From Lysinibacillus agricola (GTDB taxonomy: Bacteria; Bacillota; Bacilli; Bacillales_A; Planococcaceae): DNA of 64,000 bases. Every line of letters begins with the position of its first letter. Position 1 is the stretch's first letter. Shown here piece by piece: positions 8,845 to 18,235 of this stretch. The stretch spans positions 313,501 to 377,500 of the forward strand of contig NZ_CP067341.1 in NCBI RefSeq assembly GCF_016638705.1. The letters run 5' to 3'. Both the position numbers and the translations under genes were made by a program. The notes under the pieces were generated by a model. It was given only the letters and a program-made list of their open reading frames with translations. It ran no database searches and was not told the origin of the DNA.

Positions 8845-10204
8845 GAATAGTACCCCTTTTTTGTTCTACTAAATATCTTTTAAAATAATCATTGGTTATC
8901 ATTTTTACTTCTTTGCTTAAGCATAAAATTGCAATCATATTAGGAATAACAACAAGCGCTAATAATAGGTCTAAGAATTTCCAAATGAATTGTAAGCCAC
9001 CAATTGAACCGACGATAATAGCACCTAAATATACAAAGCGCATAAATAAAGAAAACTTGCTACCAAATAAAAACTCGGCTTGTTTTTCGCCATAAAATGC
9101 AATAACAAGAACGGTAGTAATTACAAGAACAAAGAGTGTAATGGATACAAATATACCTGCAAATTCCTTTCCGAAAACAGGAGTAAACGCTTTTGTTACC
9201 ATTAATGCAGCATTTTCTGCACTTATTTCCTTCCAAGCACCAGAGACGAGAACGGCCAGTGCTGTCATTGTTGATACGATCATCGTGTCTACAATAACTT
9301 CAAATGCACCCCAGAAACCTTGTTTCGCCGGATGGACATTTTGGGCAGTCGAATGTGCGATTGGTGCAGTACCCATACCAGCCTCGTTAGAATATAGCCC
9401 CCTTGCTAATCCCCAACGAATTGCCTGAGCGACTCCTGCTCCAGCAAAACCACCGACAGCTGAGATAGGTTGCAATGCTGATGTGAAAATTAAACTAATC
9501 ATTGCCGGAATTTCCTTGTAGTAGTACACAAGAATAATTGTTATCCCAATAATATAGAAAGTCACCATAAACGGTACTAATTTTTCAGTCATTCGACTGA
9601 TAGATTTAATACCGCCATAAACGCCAAGATATACGATAATAATCATGGCAATACCTACAGCAATAGCTGGAATCGAAAATGATCCTGAAATAGACTTAGC
9701 AATCGAGTTTGTTTGAACCATTATACTTGCACCGATTTCAAGCATTAAGGCAAAAGCAAAGAATATGGCAACTTTATTCCATTTTAAGCCATTTTTCATG
9801 TAATACATTGGACCACCAACATATTCTCCCTGATCATTCTTTTCTCTATATTTCATTCCGAGAACAACTTCGGAATACTTAGTAGCTATACCAAAAATTG
9901 CTACAACCCACATCCAAAAAATAGCACCTGGTCCTCCAAATGCAATAGCTACAGGAACACCAACTAAATTTGCCGCACCGAGTGTGGATGCGAGCGCACT
10001 GGTAGTAGCTTGAAAGGGAGTGACAGTGCCTTCACCTTCATTGTTTTTCCGAAAAAGCTTCCCGAATGTTTCACTGAGTATATGAGGTAGCTTTATAAAC
10101 TGAAAAAATCCTAAACGTATTGTGAAAAAAATACCCCCAAAAACTAGAATAGACATCATTGGTATACCCCAAAGAAAATCTGTAATCTTTGTAATAAAAT
10201 CCAA
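8801..10204 (-). CDS. AGCS alanine/glycine:cation symporter
   Basis: 467 residues with about 10-11 membrane helices. The AGCS signature is present: the N-terminal FGGIFFTIRLGFFQF and GTVTPFQATTSALASTLGAA, and the central RGLYSNEAGMGTAPIAHSTA. Such proteins import small neutral amino acids with Na+ or H+. Start TTG at 10204 is preceded by GGGGAGG. It leads an operon with the RocB-like hydrolase and lies 48 bp from an IclR-type double operator. Confidence 0.9.
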   Translation of the reverse strand: MDFITKITDFLWGIPMMSILVFGGIFFTIRLGFFQFIKLPHILSETFGKLFRKNNEGEGTVTPFQATTSALASTLGAANLVGVPVAIAFGGPGAIFWMWVVAIFGIATKYSEVVLGMKYREKNDQGEYVGGPMYYMKNGLKWNKVAIFFAFALMLEIGASIMVQTNSIAKSISGSFSIPAIAVGIAMIIIVYLGVYGGIKSISRMTEKLVPFMVTFYIIGITIILVYYYKEIPAMISLIFTSALQPISAVGGFAGAGVAQAIRWGLARGLYSNEAGMGTAPIAHSTAQNVHPAKQGFWGAFEVIVDTMIVSTMTALAVLVSGAWKEISAENAALMVTKAFTPVFGKEFAGIFVSITLFVLVITTVLVIAFYGEKQAEFLFGSKFSLFMRFVYLGAIIVGSIGGLQFIWKFLDLLLALVVIPNMIAILCLSKEVKMITNDYFKRYLVEQKRGTIHESTTETITNRNAN

Positions 10205-10251
10205 GTGTAATTCCTCCCCTTACCTTTGTTTAAAACGCTTACAAGTTTTAT

Positions 10252-10287
10252 ATTCCACTATGCGAAATTTAATCCGTATAGTGGAAT
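10252..10287. promoter_or_regulatory. Double IclR-type operator
   Basis: Two 17-bp imperfect palindromes, ATTCCACTATGCGAAAT (10252-10268) and AATCCGTATAGTGGAAT (10271-10287), lie two bases apart in the divergent promoter region. Together they also make a larger inverted repeat with 11-bp perfect arms (TATTCCACTAT/ATAGTGGAATA). TTCC-NNN-GGAA-like dyads are typical targets of IclR regulators. The likely binder is the product of the gene at 10419. Confidence 0.7.
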
Positions 10288-10418
10288 ATAATTTATCATA
10301 TAAGAAAAGTAATAAATCGTCAATTTAAAAAATTCGGACTCTTTTTATGAATTAATTGGACGGTATAGCTATTTAAATAGATAAAAATTCGTTAAAATGA
10401 ATTGAAGGAGGAATAGCA

Positions 10419-11147
10419 ATGATTCAGTCAATTGAGAGAGCGATGATGATAATAAATGTGCTAGCAGAGCATCCTAAGCGATTCTTTTCAGTTCAAGAAA
10501 TTTTTAGTGAGACAGAGCTGCCAACTAGTACTATTTATCGATTGTTATATACATTAGAAACTTTTGATTTAGTGGAAAGAAATGAAGAAAAAAAAGAATT
10601 TCGATTAGGCTATACATGGCTACAACTTGGAATGAAAATGTACCATGACACTAACATTAGAGAAAAAGCACATCCGTTATTAGAAGAGCTTGCTTATAAT
10701 GTTCGTGAAACAACATATTTAAACATTCCAAAACAGTTTACTTCTATTATCATTGATCGAGTAGATAGCCCTAAGAATGTTCGCATTATAGATATGATTG
10801 GTGAGAAGATTCCTTATCCTATTGGAGCAGCGAATAAAGTCTTACTTGCTTTTTCAAAGAAGGGAATACAAACTCAATTTCTTGAAAAAATAGATGAGCA
10901 AGATAGGGAAGAGCTAATTGAGCAGCTTTATCATATTAAAGAAAAAGGGTACTCAATAAGCTATGGTGAAAAAACGAAGGGAACTGTGTCAGTTGCAGCA
11001 CCAGTTTTTGATTTGGACGGGGAACCGATAGCAGCGATTAGTGCAGAGTGCTTCGAATATGATACAGATGTTGAAAAACTAGATAGTATAGCTAAACAAG
11101 TAACACAAACAGCACATCTTCTTTCTCATGAACTAGGGCATACGTAA
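10419..11147 (+). CDS. IclR-family transcriptional regulator
   Basis: 242 residues. An N-terminal winged helix (residues 1-65, with ELPTSTIYRLLYTLETFDLV) is joined to the C-terminal IclR effector domain (TTYLNIPKQFTSIIIDRVDS, PIGAANKVLLAFS, GTVSVAAPVFDLDGEPIAAI). Start ATG follows AAGGAGG. It is divergent from the symporter/RocB-like operon and is its likely controller, possibly sensing the transported compound. Confidence 0.9.
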   Translation: MIQSIERAMMIINVLAEHPKRFFSVQEIFSETELPTSTIYRLLYTLETFDLVERNEEKKEFRLGYTWLQLGMKMYHDTNIREKAHPLLEELAYNVRETTYLNIPKQFTSIIIDRVDSPKNVRIIDMIGEKIPYPIGAANKVLLAFSKKGIQTQFLEKIDEQDREELIEQLYHIKEKGYSISYGEKTKGTVSVAAPVFDLDGEPIAAISAECFEYDTDVEKLDSIAKQVTQTAHLLSHELGHT

Positions 11148-11184
11148 ATAGGTCTTTCCAGCTTTGGGAAAAGACCTATTTTTG
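11146..11184 (+). terminator. Terminator after iclR-type gene
   Basis: AAATAGGTCTTT and AAAGACCTATTT pair around a short loop, followed by TTTG. The stem overlaps the stop codon. Confidence 0.8.
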
Positions 11185-11211
11185 TTTGCCTTTTGAAAAG
11201 CTGTATCAATT

Positions 11212-12459
11212 CTAGTCAGTAAGCTTAGAAATATTTCTATAAAATCGGGCCTTTGAAGGTCGAACATTAAAAATTAGCAGTATAGTTGCTACTACAAACA
11301 TGATGATGGCTGCAAATACAACAACATATCGAATAGATATAAATTCAGCCGTAATTCCAAAGATGGCAGTCATGATAATAATGAACAAGGCTTCTACAAA
11401 ACCATAGATACTTCCTATTCTCCCCATGCTATCGACAGGAATATTGTTTTGATAAAAAGTATAGAAGCCCGTATTGGCAAAGGCTGTCGCGAAGGACAAA
11501 ATAAAGCATCCTGAAGAAGCTATAAGAAACGTATAAGAAGAAGTGAAAGTTAAATAACCTAATGCTGTTAGTAACGAACCCATTCCTATAAGCCAAGCGG
11601 TGGGGATTTTTTCAACGATTGCTGTATTCAGTAAAGAACCAACCAATATACCAGCACCTGCTATGCTCACTAAAACACCGTATTCACCTTCGGATAATGA
11701 AAGTATTTGAGTAGCAAAGGCAGCCTCTAAAGAATCCGTCGCGGTCATCATGACAAGCATCGCACTAAATAAAAAATAGATCATCATAATGTACGGATTT
11801 TTAAGGCTAAATCTTATAACAAGCTTCCAATCATTGAATAATACCTTGTAGGAAATTTTCTCATCTGCTTTACTAGCCAGCTGTTGATTGGCTTCAACAT
11901 TAGGCATACCTAATGTAATACAGGCTGATAAAAATAAAGCAATGGCATTCAAGTAAATTGCCATAGTAGGCGTTCCAATCGTAAACAGCAGTCCTGCAAT
12001 GGCTGGACCGGTTATGAATGCACCAGAATCAAGTAGGCTACGAAGCGAGTTAAAACGTTTTCTTTGTTCAATTGGTATCAATTTCGTAATGTAGGTCATG
12101 GAAGTCGGATGATACATAGAGCTAGCTATTGTAATAACAAAGACCAAGAAATAAATCCAAGTTAAAGTAGAAAAGAAAGGTAGTATGACAATTAGTAAAG
12201 ATTGAAAGATATTGAGCACAATCATGAGATATTTTTTATTTAAACGATCTATCAAACTACCGGACCAAAAATTGGCGAAAAGTGTAGATGACGCTCTAAC
12301 GATATATAAGCCAGATACAGCTAGAGCTGATCCTGTGAGATTTAAGACAATAAGATTTAAAGTTATAAAATATATCCAGCTTCCAACGCTGGAAACGCCA
12401 ATACTAAACAATAATATAGCCGGATAACGCCACGCTTCTATTAATTTATTCATGCTCAT
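11212..12459 (-). CDS. MFS transporter under T-box control
   Basis: 415 residues, about 12 membrane helices, with the MFS loop motif FWSGSLIDRLNKKYLM after helix 2. It resembles the MFS_3 exporter group. Substrate cannot be read from the protein. The upstream leader is a T-box with an ACA (threonine) specifier, so the gene should be induced when charged tRNA-Thr is scarce. This suggests transport of threonine or a precursor or peptide, although the protein family is better known for export. Start ATG follows AAGGAGG. Confidence 0.85.
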   Translation of the reverse strand: MSMNKLIEAWRYPAILLFSIGVSSVGSWIYFITLNLIVLNLTGSALAVSGLYIVRASSTLFANFWSGSLIDRLNKKYLMIVLNIFQSLLIVILPFFSTLTWIYFLVFVITIASSMYHPTSMTYITKLIPIEQRKRFNSLRSLLDSGAFITGPAIAGLLFTIGTPTMAIYLNAIALFLSACITLGMPNVEANQQLASKADEKISYKVLFNDWKLVIRFSLKNPYIMMIYFLFSAMLVMMTATDSLEAAFATQILSLSEGEYGVLVSIAGAGILVGSLLNTAIVEKIPTAWLIGMGSLLTALGYLTFTSSYTFLIASSGCFILSFATAFANTGFYTFYQNNIPVDSMGRIGSIYGFVEALFIIIMTAIFGITAEFISIRYVVVFAAIIMFVVATILLIFNVRPSKARFYRNISKLTD

Positions 12460-12496
12460 ATAAATTCCTCCTTGTAGTCATTACAAGTAACTAAAC

Positions 12497-12785
12497 AAAA
12501 AAATCCCACCCCCAAGACGATTTGTCTTAGGGACGAGATTGTGGAATTTATATTCACGCGGTGCCACCCTAGTTTACTATTATGTCACCATAATAGCCTT
12601 TTCAGTACGGCATAAACACTTATGCGTATACTGTTACTCTGTAACGGGAGTTCCCGTCGCACCATCATTCAACTAGAAATCCAATGCGCTACTCAGAGGC
12701 TTGTTTCAATAATTCGTTCTTACTCGTTTTCAGCAACCCGAGCTCTCTGGGAAGAACAGCCTTATTTACTCTTCTCTTCAATGTA
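12497..12785 (-). promoter_or_regulatory. T-box leader, threonine (ACA) specifier
   Basis: The complement carries the conserved T-box AGGGTGGCACCGCG (12570-12557) and a terminator (12540-12497) that competes with the antiterminator. Stem I has AGTA on the 5' side, a GGTTGCTGAAAA apical element and an upper stem AATAA/TTATT. On the 3' side the S-turn GAA (12707-12705) is followed directly by ACA (12704-12702) and then AGCCTCTGAG. In well-studied T-boxes the codon after GAA is the specifier, so tRNA-Thr is predicted. A possible promoter (TTTTCT, 17 bp, TACACT) lies at about 12800-12825. Confidence 0.9.
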
Positions 12786-12903
12786 TTTTTGATAGTGTAG
12801 CATAATTATTCTTTGCAGAAAAGTCTTTTTTCTGTTTATTTCGAAAGTTTGGTCAAAGCTTTTTTTCTAAGCGATATTCTTTTTACGATCGTATAAGCCA
12901 AAT

Positions 12904-12946
12904 AGGGACTACCCTAAGTGTTTGAGTCACTTTTAGGGCAATCCCT
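12904..12946 (-). terminator. Stem-loop after Fe-ADH operon
   Basis: On the minus strand AGGGATTGCCCTAAAAGTG pairs imperfectly with CACTTAGGGTAGTCCCT. The following T tract is weak (ATTTGG). It closes the permease/ALDH/ADH operon. Confidence 0.6.
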
Positions 12947-12957
12947 TGAATAAAAGC

Positions 12958-14139
12958 TTATTTAGTAGGCTCAACGATGATGCCATCATAAGCTGCTTTA
13001 TAAATAGTGTATATATCCGCTTTTGAAAGTGGCATCGGACTTCGAGCCAAAATACGTCGTTGCTCGATACCATCGTTTGTTAAACCTTCTAATGCTTCTT
13101 TTGGAATATTAAACCCTTTGAGGGAAGAAGGTATATTTACATCTTCAACAAGACGTTTTAATTCTGCTACACATTTATAGGATGCCTCTTCTTGTGAAAG
13201 GTTTGTAGAGCTAAACCCCATGGCATCATATATGTCCTTCATTCGTTTTTCACAGCTTTGACGAATATATCCCATTACATAAGGTAGTAATACGGCATTA
13301 GAGTCCCCATGTGCCAGGTGGAATTGACCACCTAAAGGATAGGCTAGTGCATGTACACCTGCGACACCTGCATTGAAGAACGCTAAACCAGCGAGGTAGC
13401 TACCATAGCTCATGTCAATACGCGCCTGTTTATCATCACCATGTGCAACAGCTGTACGAATAGAATTACTAATAAGACGGATGGCCTGTAATGCTAAAGC
13501 GTCTGAAACAGGGCTAGCATTTTTTGAAATATAAGCCTCTACGGCATGAGTAAGGGCATCGACTCCAGTAGCTGCGGTTACTTTTGGTGGCAGAGAGATT
13601 GTCAATGCAGGATCGACAATTGCCACATCTGCAAGGAGATTGTCATGTGTTACAACGTCCTTTGTCGTCTCTAACGACAGCACAGAGATATTAGTGATTT
13701 CTGAGCCAGTTCCTGAGGTTGTAGGAATTAACACAGTTGGCAGTCCTTTTTCTGTAATTTGAAGAGTACCAGTTAGATTTAGGTAATCTGCAACATTCCC
13801 TTTATGTGTAGCAAGGACTCCAGCTAATTTCGCTAAGTCTAGTGCGCTTCCTCCGCCGACACCAATGACCATATCAAATTGATTGTCACGAGTATAGGCT
13901 ACTAATTTTTCTCCAATAGCTAATGGGGGCTCTGGTACAACATCTGTATAAATCTCTGTTTTATATCCTGCTTGTTGTAAAGGATTAACAACCTGATTAG
14001 TTAAACCAATATCCTTTAAAAAAGGGTCTGTAACGATTAAGATTTTTTCGGCATTGAAGCGTTTTATTTCTTCTAATAAATGAGATAATGCACCCCAGCC
14101 TGTATAGCTAATAGGGGCAAAGGTAATTTTTTCAGACAT
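12958..14139 (-). CDS. Iron-containing alcohol dehydrogenase
   Basis: 393 residues of the group III (Fe-type) alcohol dehydrogenases. The nucleotide-binding GVGGGSALDLAK (about 95) and the metal-site region ATGVDALTHAVEAYIS (about 195), with further histidines in FHLAHGDSNAVLLPYVM (about 270), are present. It reduces aldehydes or oxidises alcohols/diols in the cytoplasm with NAD(P)H. It is the last gene of a permease-ALDH-ADH operon, with 14 bp to the ALDH gene. The pairing suggests stepwise oxidation of an imported alcohol or hydroxyacid; the compound is unknown. Confidence 0.9.
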   Translation of the reverse strand: MSEKITFAPISYTGWGALSHLLEEIKRFNAEKILIVTDPFLKDIGLTNQVVNPLQQAGYKTEIYTDVVPEPPLAIGEKLVAYTRDNQFDMVIGVGGGSALDLAKLAGVLATHKGNVADYLNLTGTLQITEKGLPTVLIPTTSGTGSEITNISVLSLETTKDVVTHDNLLADVAIVDPALTISLPPKVTAATGVDALTHAVEAYISKNASPVSDALALQAIRLISNSIRTAVAHGDDKQARIDMSYGSYLAGLAFFNAGVAGVHALAYPLGGQFHLAHGDSNAVLLPYVMGYIRQSCEKRMKDIYDAMGFSSTNLSQEEASYKCVAELKRLVEDVNIPSSLKGFNIPKEALEGLTNDGIEQRRILARSPMPLSKADIYTIYKAAYDGIIVEPTK

Positions 14140-14153
14140 AGTTGTCCAACTCC

Positions 14154-15575
14154 TTATTGTTGATTCCAGACGACAAGTTTAGTTTCTGTCATTTCGTGAA
14201 TTGCATATTTTAAGCCTTCCTTACCTGTACCGCTTTGCTTAACACCACCATAGGGCATTTGATCAACGCGATAGGTAGGAATGTCATTAATGATAACTCC
14301 ACCAACCTCTAGCTGCTTTGAAGCGGTAAACGCAGTTTGAATATCCTTAGTAAAAATACCTGCTTGTAAGCCAAAATTAGAATCGTTTATAGCTAAAATA
14401 CCTTCTTCAATAGAAGCGATGCGATTTACAATAACAATAGGTGCGAATACTTCCTGACAGGAAACCTTTAAGTTTGATGCAACATTCGTTAAAATAGTCG
14501 GCATAAATACGCCGTTCTCAATTTGACCGCCTGTCACAATCTCAGCGCCATTTTGAACAGCCTCCTGTACCCAATTTAAAGCCCGTTCTTGTTCGTTTGG
14601 ATGAATCATGGCAGAAATATCTGTATTTTGTTCGAGCGGGTCGCCTATGATTAATTCCTTCGTAAGAGCAGAGAACTTGTCGATAAATTCATCAAACAAT
14701 TCATCTACAACATATGCTCTTTGTAAGGAAATACATACTTGACCTTGATTTGAAAATGCACCCATTACACACTTTGGAACGATGTCGTTTAAATCGACAT
14801 TGCGATCAATAATGAGTCCTGCATTTGACCCAAGCTCTAAGGCAACTTTTTTCAAGCCCGCTTTTTCACGAATGCCTATTCCAACTGAGGGGCTACCCGT
14901 AAAAGTAATCATTTTTATTTTACTGCTCTCTACAAGGGCATCACCGACTATTTTTCCGCTACCAGTTACAACAGTAAAGGCTCCTTTAGGCAAGGCAGTT
15001 TGGTCAATAAGTTCAGCTAAAAAAAGAGCAGAGAGTGGTGTTTGTGAGGCAGGCTTTAACACAATTGTATTTCCCGATGCAATCGCTGGTCCTACTTTAT
15101 GAGCTACTAAATTTTGCGGGAAGTTAAATGGAGTGATCGCTCCAATTACACCTAATGGCTGTTCAATTGTATAACCAAAGCGACCAGCCCCATTTCTTGC
15201 AGCATCCATCGGAATCATCTCACCTGTTAGGCGTTTAGCTTCTTCAGCAGCGAATTTATATGTTTCAATTGTGCGATCTATTTCATTTAATGCATATTTC
15301 AAAGGTTTGGCTGCTTCGAGAGAAATGATACTAGCTGCCTTTGTACGATTTTCTATCAAGAGCTGCGCAAGCTGTTCTAAAATAGAAGCTCGTTCAAAGG
15401 CTGTTAAGGCAGCCATTTTAGCATTTGCAAAATAGGCTGCATCGATTGCCTCTTGTACTTCTTCGCGTGAAGCCTGTGGTATTTCTGCAATAAGCTCCTT
15501 TGTATAAGGAGAGTGGAGATCTGCAAACTTATTAGCAGTTTTCCATTCACCATTTACATATAATTGTTTTTTCAT
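14154..15575 (-). CDS. NAD(P)-dependent aldehyde dehydrogenase
   Basis: 473 residues, full length for the ALDH superfamily. ITPFNFPQNLVAHK (about 145), the general base in KVALELGSNAGLII (about 245), the catalytic cysteine in SNQGQVCISLQRAYV (about 280) and PYGGVKQSGTGKEG near the C-terminus are all intact. It oxidises an aldehyde to an acid. The operon position between a permease and an Fe-alcohol dehydrogenase, all behind LacI-type operators, points to catabolism of one specific inducer. Confidence 0.9.
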   Translation of the reverse strand: MKKQLYVNGEWKTANKFADLHSPYTKELIAEIPQASREEVQEAIDAAYFANAKMAALTAFERASILEQLAQLLIENRTKAASIISLEAAKPLKYALNEIDRTIETYKFAAEEAKRLTGEMIPMDAARNGAGRFGYTIEQPLGVIGAITPFNFPQNLVAHKVGPAIASGNTIVLKPASQTPLSALFLAELIDQTALPKGAFTVVTGSGKIVGDALVESSKIKMITFTGSPSVGIGIREKAGLKKVALELGSNAGLIIDRNVDLNDIVPKCVMGAFSNQGQVCISLQRAYVVDELFDEFIDKFSALTKELIIGDPLEQNTDISAMIHPNEQERALNWVQEAVQNGAEIVTGGQIENGVFMPTILTNVASNLKVSCQEVFAPIVIVNRIASIEEGILAINDSNFGLQAGIFTKDIQTAFTASKQLEVGGVIINDIPTYRVDQMPYGGVKQSGTGKEGLKYAIHEMTETKLVVWNQQ

Positions 15576-15592
15576 CTAATCATCCTTTCAAA

Positions 15593-16978
15593 TTAGACTT
15601 CCTTTACTGTCTTTGGTTGATCTTTTGTAAATGTTTTATCTACTTCGCCTTTGAAAAAGTCTTTGCCATAAATCAATAAACATAATACTATTCCTACTGC
15701 GAATGCCCATGCAGCCCCTTTAATACAAAGAACAGCTGCAATAATTCCGGCAATTCCTAAATCTGTTTGGCTACGCGCCTCTAAAATACCCACTTTTACA
15801 CTTACATACCCTTGAATTAATAAAGTTAAAGCTAGAGCAACACCTAATATCGGTTCTACTAAGCTGACGATTGGTAATAGTAATAAACCAGTGTTTGTTC
15901 CCCAACGGAAAGAGCCAATACCACCAAAGAAAGAATCCATCGCCTTGCGCCCTTTTTTATAGCGCTCAATCATTACTACTTGCATAGCTGACCATGTTGG
16001 ACCGCACATCGTTACATCTGGACCGAGAATACTCATAAAAGAATTACGCATACCAAAAATTAAATGTGCTCGACTTGGACTATAACTTAACTTTTCATCT
16101 GGACGAGCAGCAGCGCCATCGTCTACTAGTACTTTATTTTGTAATACATCACCAAATAAAACGATATAGGCTGCCAATACGGTAGGGAGACCGCTAATAA
16201 ACATCATTAGTGGCGGTAGACCTAAGCCAAAGATTGTGTATTCATTCCAAAGTGTTATAAAGTCAGGTGAAGAAAAACCGAACTCAATAGTTGGCCATGG
16301 AGCCTCGCCAAATAAAGGTGCTACAATAACTGCGATAATGATTACAGGGAAAATTCCTAGCTTAGCAACGGTTGACCAAAACGCGTTTCTTTTATGAAAA
16401 ACAGCAAAATGCTTTGAAAATAATAAATAGAAGCCAATGCCAATTGCTATAGAGATTGTCCATGGAAACGTTTCAAAGCGTCCGCCGACTTGGAAGACAG
16501 AAATAACAGCCGCAAGTCCAGCACCGAGAATAATTCCTGATTTCATAGCTGCTGGGATAAGCCGTACTACACGCTCTGCTAATCCAGTGGCACCAAGAAA
16601 AATGGAAAGTAACCCGAGTGTCATCTGAAAGGCTATAAGAGCATGGACTCGCTCAGGACCTTCAGGGAATTGTTGACAATACAAAGTGATTAACGGAATA
16701 GCTGGAGTGATCCAACCAGGAACCGCTGGATCTCCTAATAGATGATGTGTTAAATAAAATAACCCGTTTAGTACAATAATGGCTAATGCAACCTCAAAAG
16801 GCATACCTAAAAGAGATGTTAATAATGGAATCGCCGATAAATCTACGGCACACATTAGTAATCCTTGCACATAATCTGGCCACTCAAAACGATAGTGAAT
16901 AAAAGGCAAGCGAATTTTAAAAGGACCCGCTGGAATATAAGGTGATTCCTCGCCATATTCGCGATTTTTCCATTTCAT
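15593..16978 (-). CDS. Putative NCS2/SLC23-like permease
   Basis: 461 residues with about 12 membrane helices. The layout of long hydrophobic blocks and the GWITPAIPLITLYCQ and GLPPLMMFISGLPTVLAAYI segments recall the nucleobase/SLC23-SLC26 fold, but I see no clear family signature, so the call is tentative. It is the first gene of the operon, 18 bp from the ALDH gene, and presumably imports the inducer or substrate. Its promoter region holds three copies of a LacI-type palindrome. Start ATG follows AGGAGGAG. Confidence 0.55.
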   Translation of the reverse strand: MKWKNREYGEESPYIPAGPFKIRLPFIHYRFEWPDYVQGLLMCAVDLSAIPLLTSLLGMPFEVALAIIVLNGLFYLTHHLLGDPAVPGWITPAIPLITLYCQQFPEGPERVHALIAFQMTLGLLSIFLGATGLAERVVRLIPAAMKSGIILGAGLAAVISVFQVGGRFETFPWTISIAIGIGFYLLFSKHFAVFHKRNAFWSTVAKLGIFPVIIIAVIVAPLFGEAPWPTIEFGFSSPDFITLWNEYTIFGLGLPPLMMFISGLPTVLAAYIVLFGDVLQNKVLVDDGAAARPDEKLSYSPSRAHLIFGMRNSFMSILGPDVTMCGPTWSAMQVVMIERYKKGRKAMDSFFGGIGSFRWGTNTGLLLLPIVSLVEPILGVALALTLLIQGYVSVKVGILEARSQTDLGIAGIIAAVLCIKGAAWAFAVGIVLCLLIYGKDFFKGEVDKTFTKDQPKTVKEV

Positions 16979-17059
16979 AGAATATTTCTCCTCCTAAATG
17001 TGATAATTAACCCCTTTATTAAAAGCAAATGAAATGTAAGAAAACCTCCTTAAGAATAT

Positions 17060-17164
17060 AATGAATACGTAACCATTTCGGCTCAAAAAATTTTGATGCG
17101 CCACACTTATAATGAATGCGTAACCATTTAAGTAATAAAAAAATGATATGGTTACGTATTCATT
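17060..17164. promoter_or_regulatory. Three LacI-type operators before the permease operon
   Basis: AATGAATACGTAACCATT at 17060-17077, AATGAATGCGTAACCATT at 17111-17128, and the same sequence inverted (TATGGTTACGTATTCATT) at 17147-17164. The core TACGTA is palindromic with AATG/CATT flanks. A fourth copy precedes the lacI-type gene itself (18218-18235). Several spaced operators would allow DNA looping by a tetrameric repressor. Confidence 0.8.
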
Positions 17165-17204
17165 TAGTAATAAAATATAAAACAAACTCTATTAAAAGTT
17201 TGTT

Positions 17205-18197
17205 TTATATTTTCCGAGTAGTGCTTCTATCAAACACTTTAACAGACTCCGTAATTTTTACGCAACTATTTTTTTTATTTTCAATCATTTCAATTAATTT
17301 TTTAATAGCTAGAAATCCTAAATTTTGTTCTGAAATACTACCTACTGTTGTTAACTGTATGGCCCCATGCTGACTTAATTCAACATTATCGATACCAATG
17401 ATGCTCAGTTCATTAGGAATCGAAATATTACTACGCATTGCGTCATCCAATAAATTAAGAGCTAATGAGTCAGCGCCAGCGCATATAGCGGTAGGGGGAT
17501 GAGGGGTTTCTGTTAATGTTTGAAAAGCCTGTGAAATGCTTACTTTGGAAGTATCAGTATTAAATATATATGAATCTTTAATTTCGATTTTCGCATCTTG
17601 TAGTGCCTGCATAAAACCTAGGAATCTATTATTAAACGTACTTACTGTTAAAGGTCCACCGACCCATGCAAGTTGTTTATGTCCAAGTTCAATAATGTGC
17701 TTGGCTGCTAAATATCCTGCTTCAAAATTATCAATTTCTACAAAGTATTCATTATTTTTATGTTTACGGTTATATGTGATAAACGGAATATTCATACGCT
17801 TTAATTGCTCAAAGAAGGGGTCATCGATTAAAATACACGATAATACAATTCCATCTACTTTGTGCTCTATAGCAGTTGCATAAGCCTCTGAAAGATTTTT
17901 ATCATTTACAAATTGTACATTTACACGGTAACCCATATCATTTGCATAATTCACAATAGCCGTAGTCGTATCAACAAAGAATGGATTGTGTAGTGGACCC
18001 GAAAGTAATACGATGGTGCCAGTTTTATTTTGAACAAGTGATCGTGCATGAGCATTAGGAATATAGTTAAGCTCATCAATAGCTTTCATTACTTTATCGA
18101 GAGTAGGCTTTTTCACCAAATGAGGTGTATTTAAAACGCGAGAAACAGTTGTTTGAGAGACACCTGCATATTTTGCAACATCTTTCGATGAAACCAA
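17205..18197 (-). CDS. LacI-family transcriptional regulator
   Basis: 330 residues. The LacI helix-turn-helix opens the protein (SSKDVAKYAGVSQTTVSRVL, residues 3-22), followed by the hinge and the periplasmic-binding-like effector domain (GIVLSCILIDDPFFEQL, HKQLAWVGGP, STVGSISEQNLG-type C-terminus). TTG start at 18197 follows AAGGAGG. It sits upstream of the permease-ALDH-ADH operon in the same direction. Four matching palindromes before it and before that operon indicate control of both, including itself. Confidence 0.9.
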   Translation of the reverse strand: MVSSKDVAKYAGVSQTTVSRVLNTPHLVKKPTLDKVMKAIDELNYIPNAHARSLVQNKTGTIVLLSGPLHNPFFVDTTTAIVNYANDMGYRVNVQFVNDKNLSEAYATAIEHKVDGIVLSCILIDDPFFEQLKRMNIPFITYNRKHKNNEYFVEIDNFEAGYLAAKHIIELGHKQLAWVGGPLTVSTFNNRFLGFMQALQDAKIEIKDSYIFNTDTSKVSISQAFQTLTETPHPPTAICAGADSLALNLLDDAMRSNISIPNELSIIGIDNVELSQHGAIQLTTVGSISEQNLGFLAIKKLIEMIENKKNSCVKITESVKVFDRSTTRKI

Positions 18198-18217
18198 TAA
18201 AATTCCTCCTTCTTACA

Positions 18218-18235
18218 AATGACTACGTATACATT
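18218..18235. promoter_or_regulatory. Autoregulatory LacI-type operator
   Basis: AATGACTACGTATACATT, 20 bp before the lacI-type start codon, matches the three operators at 17060-17164 in its AATG..TACGTA..CATT core. Confidence 0.75.
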
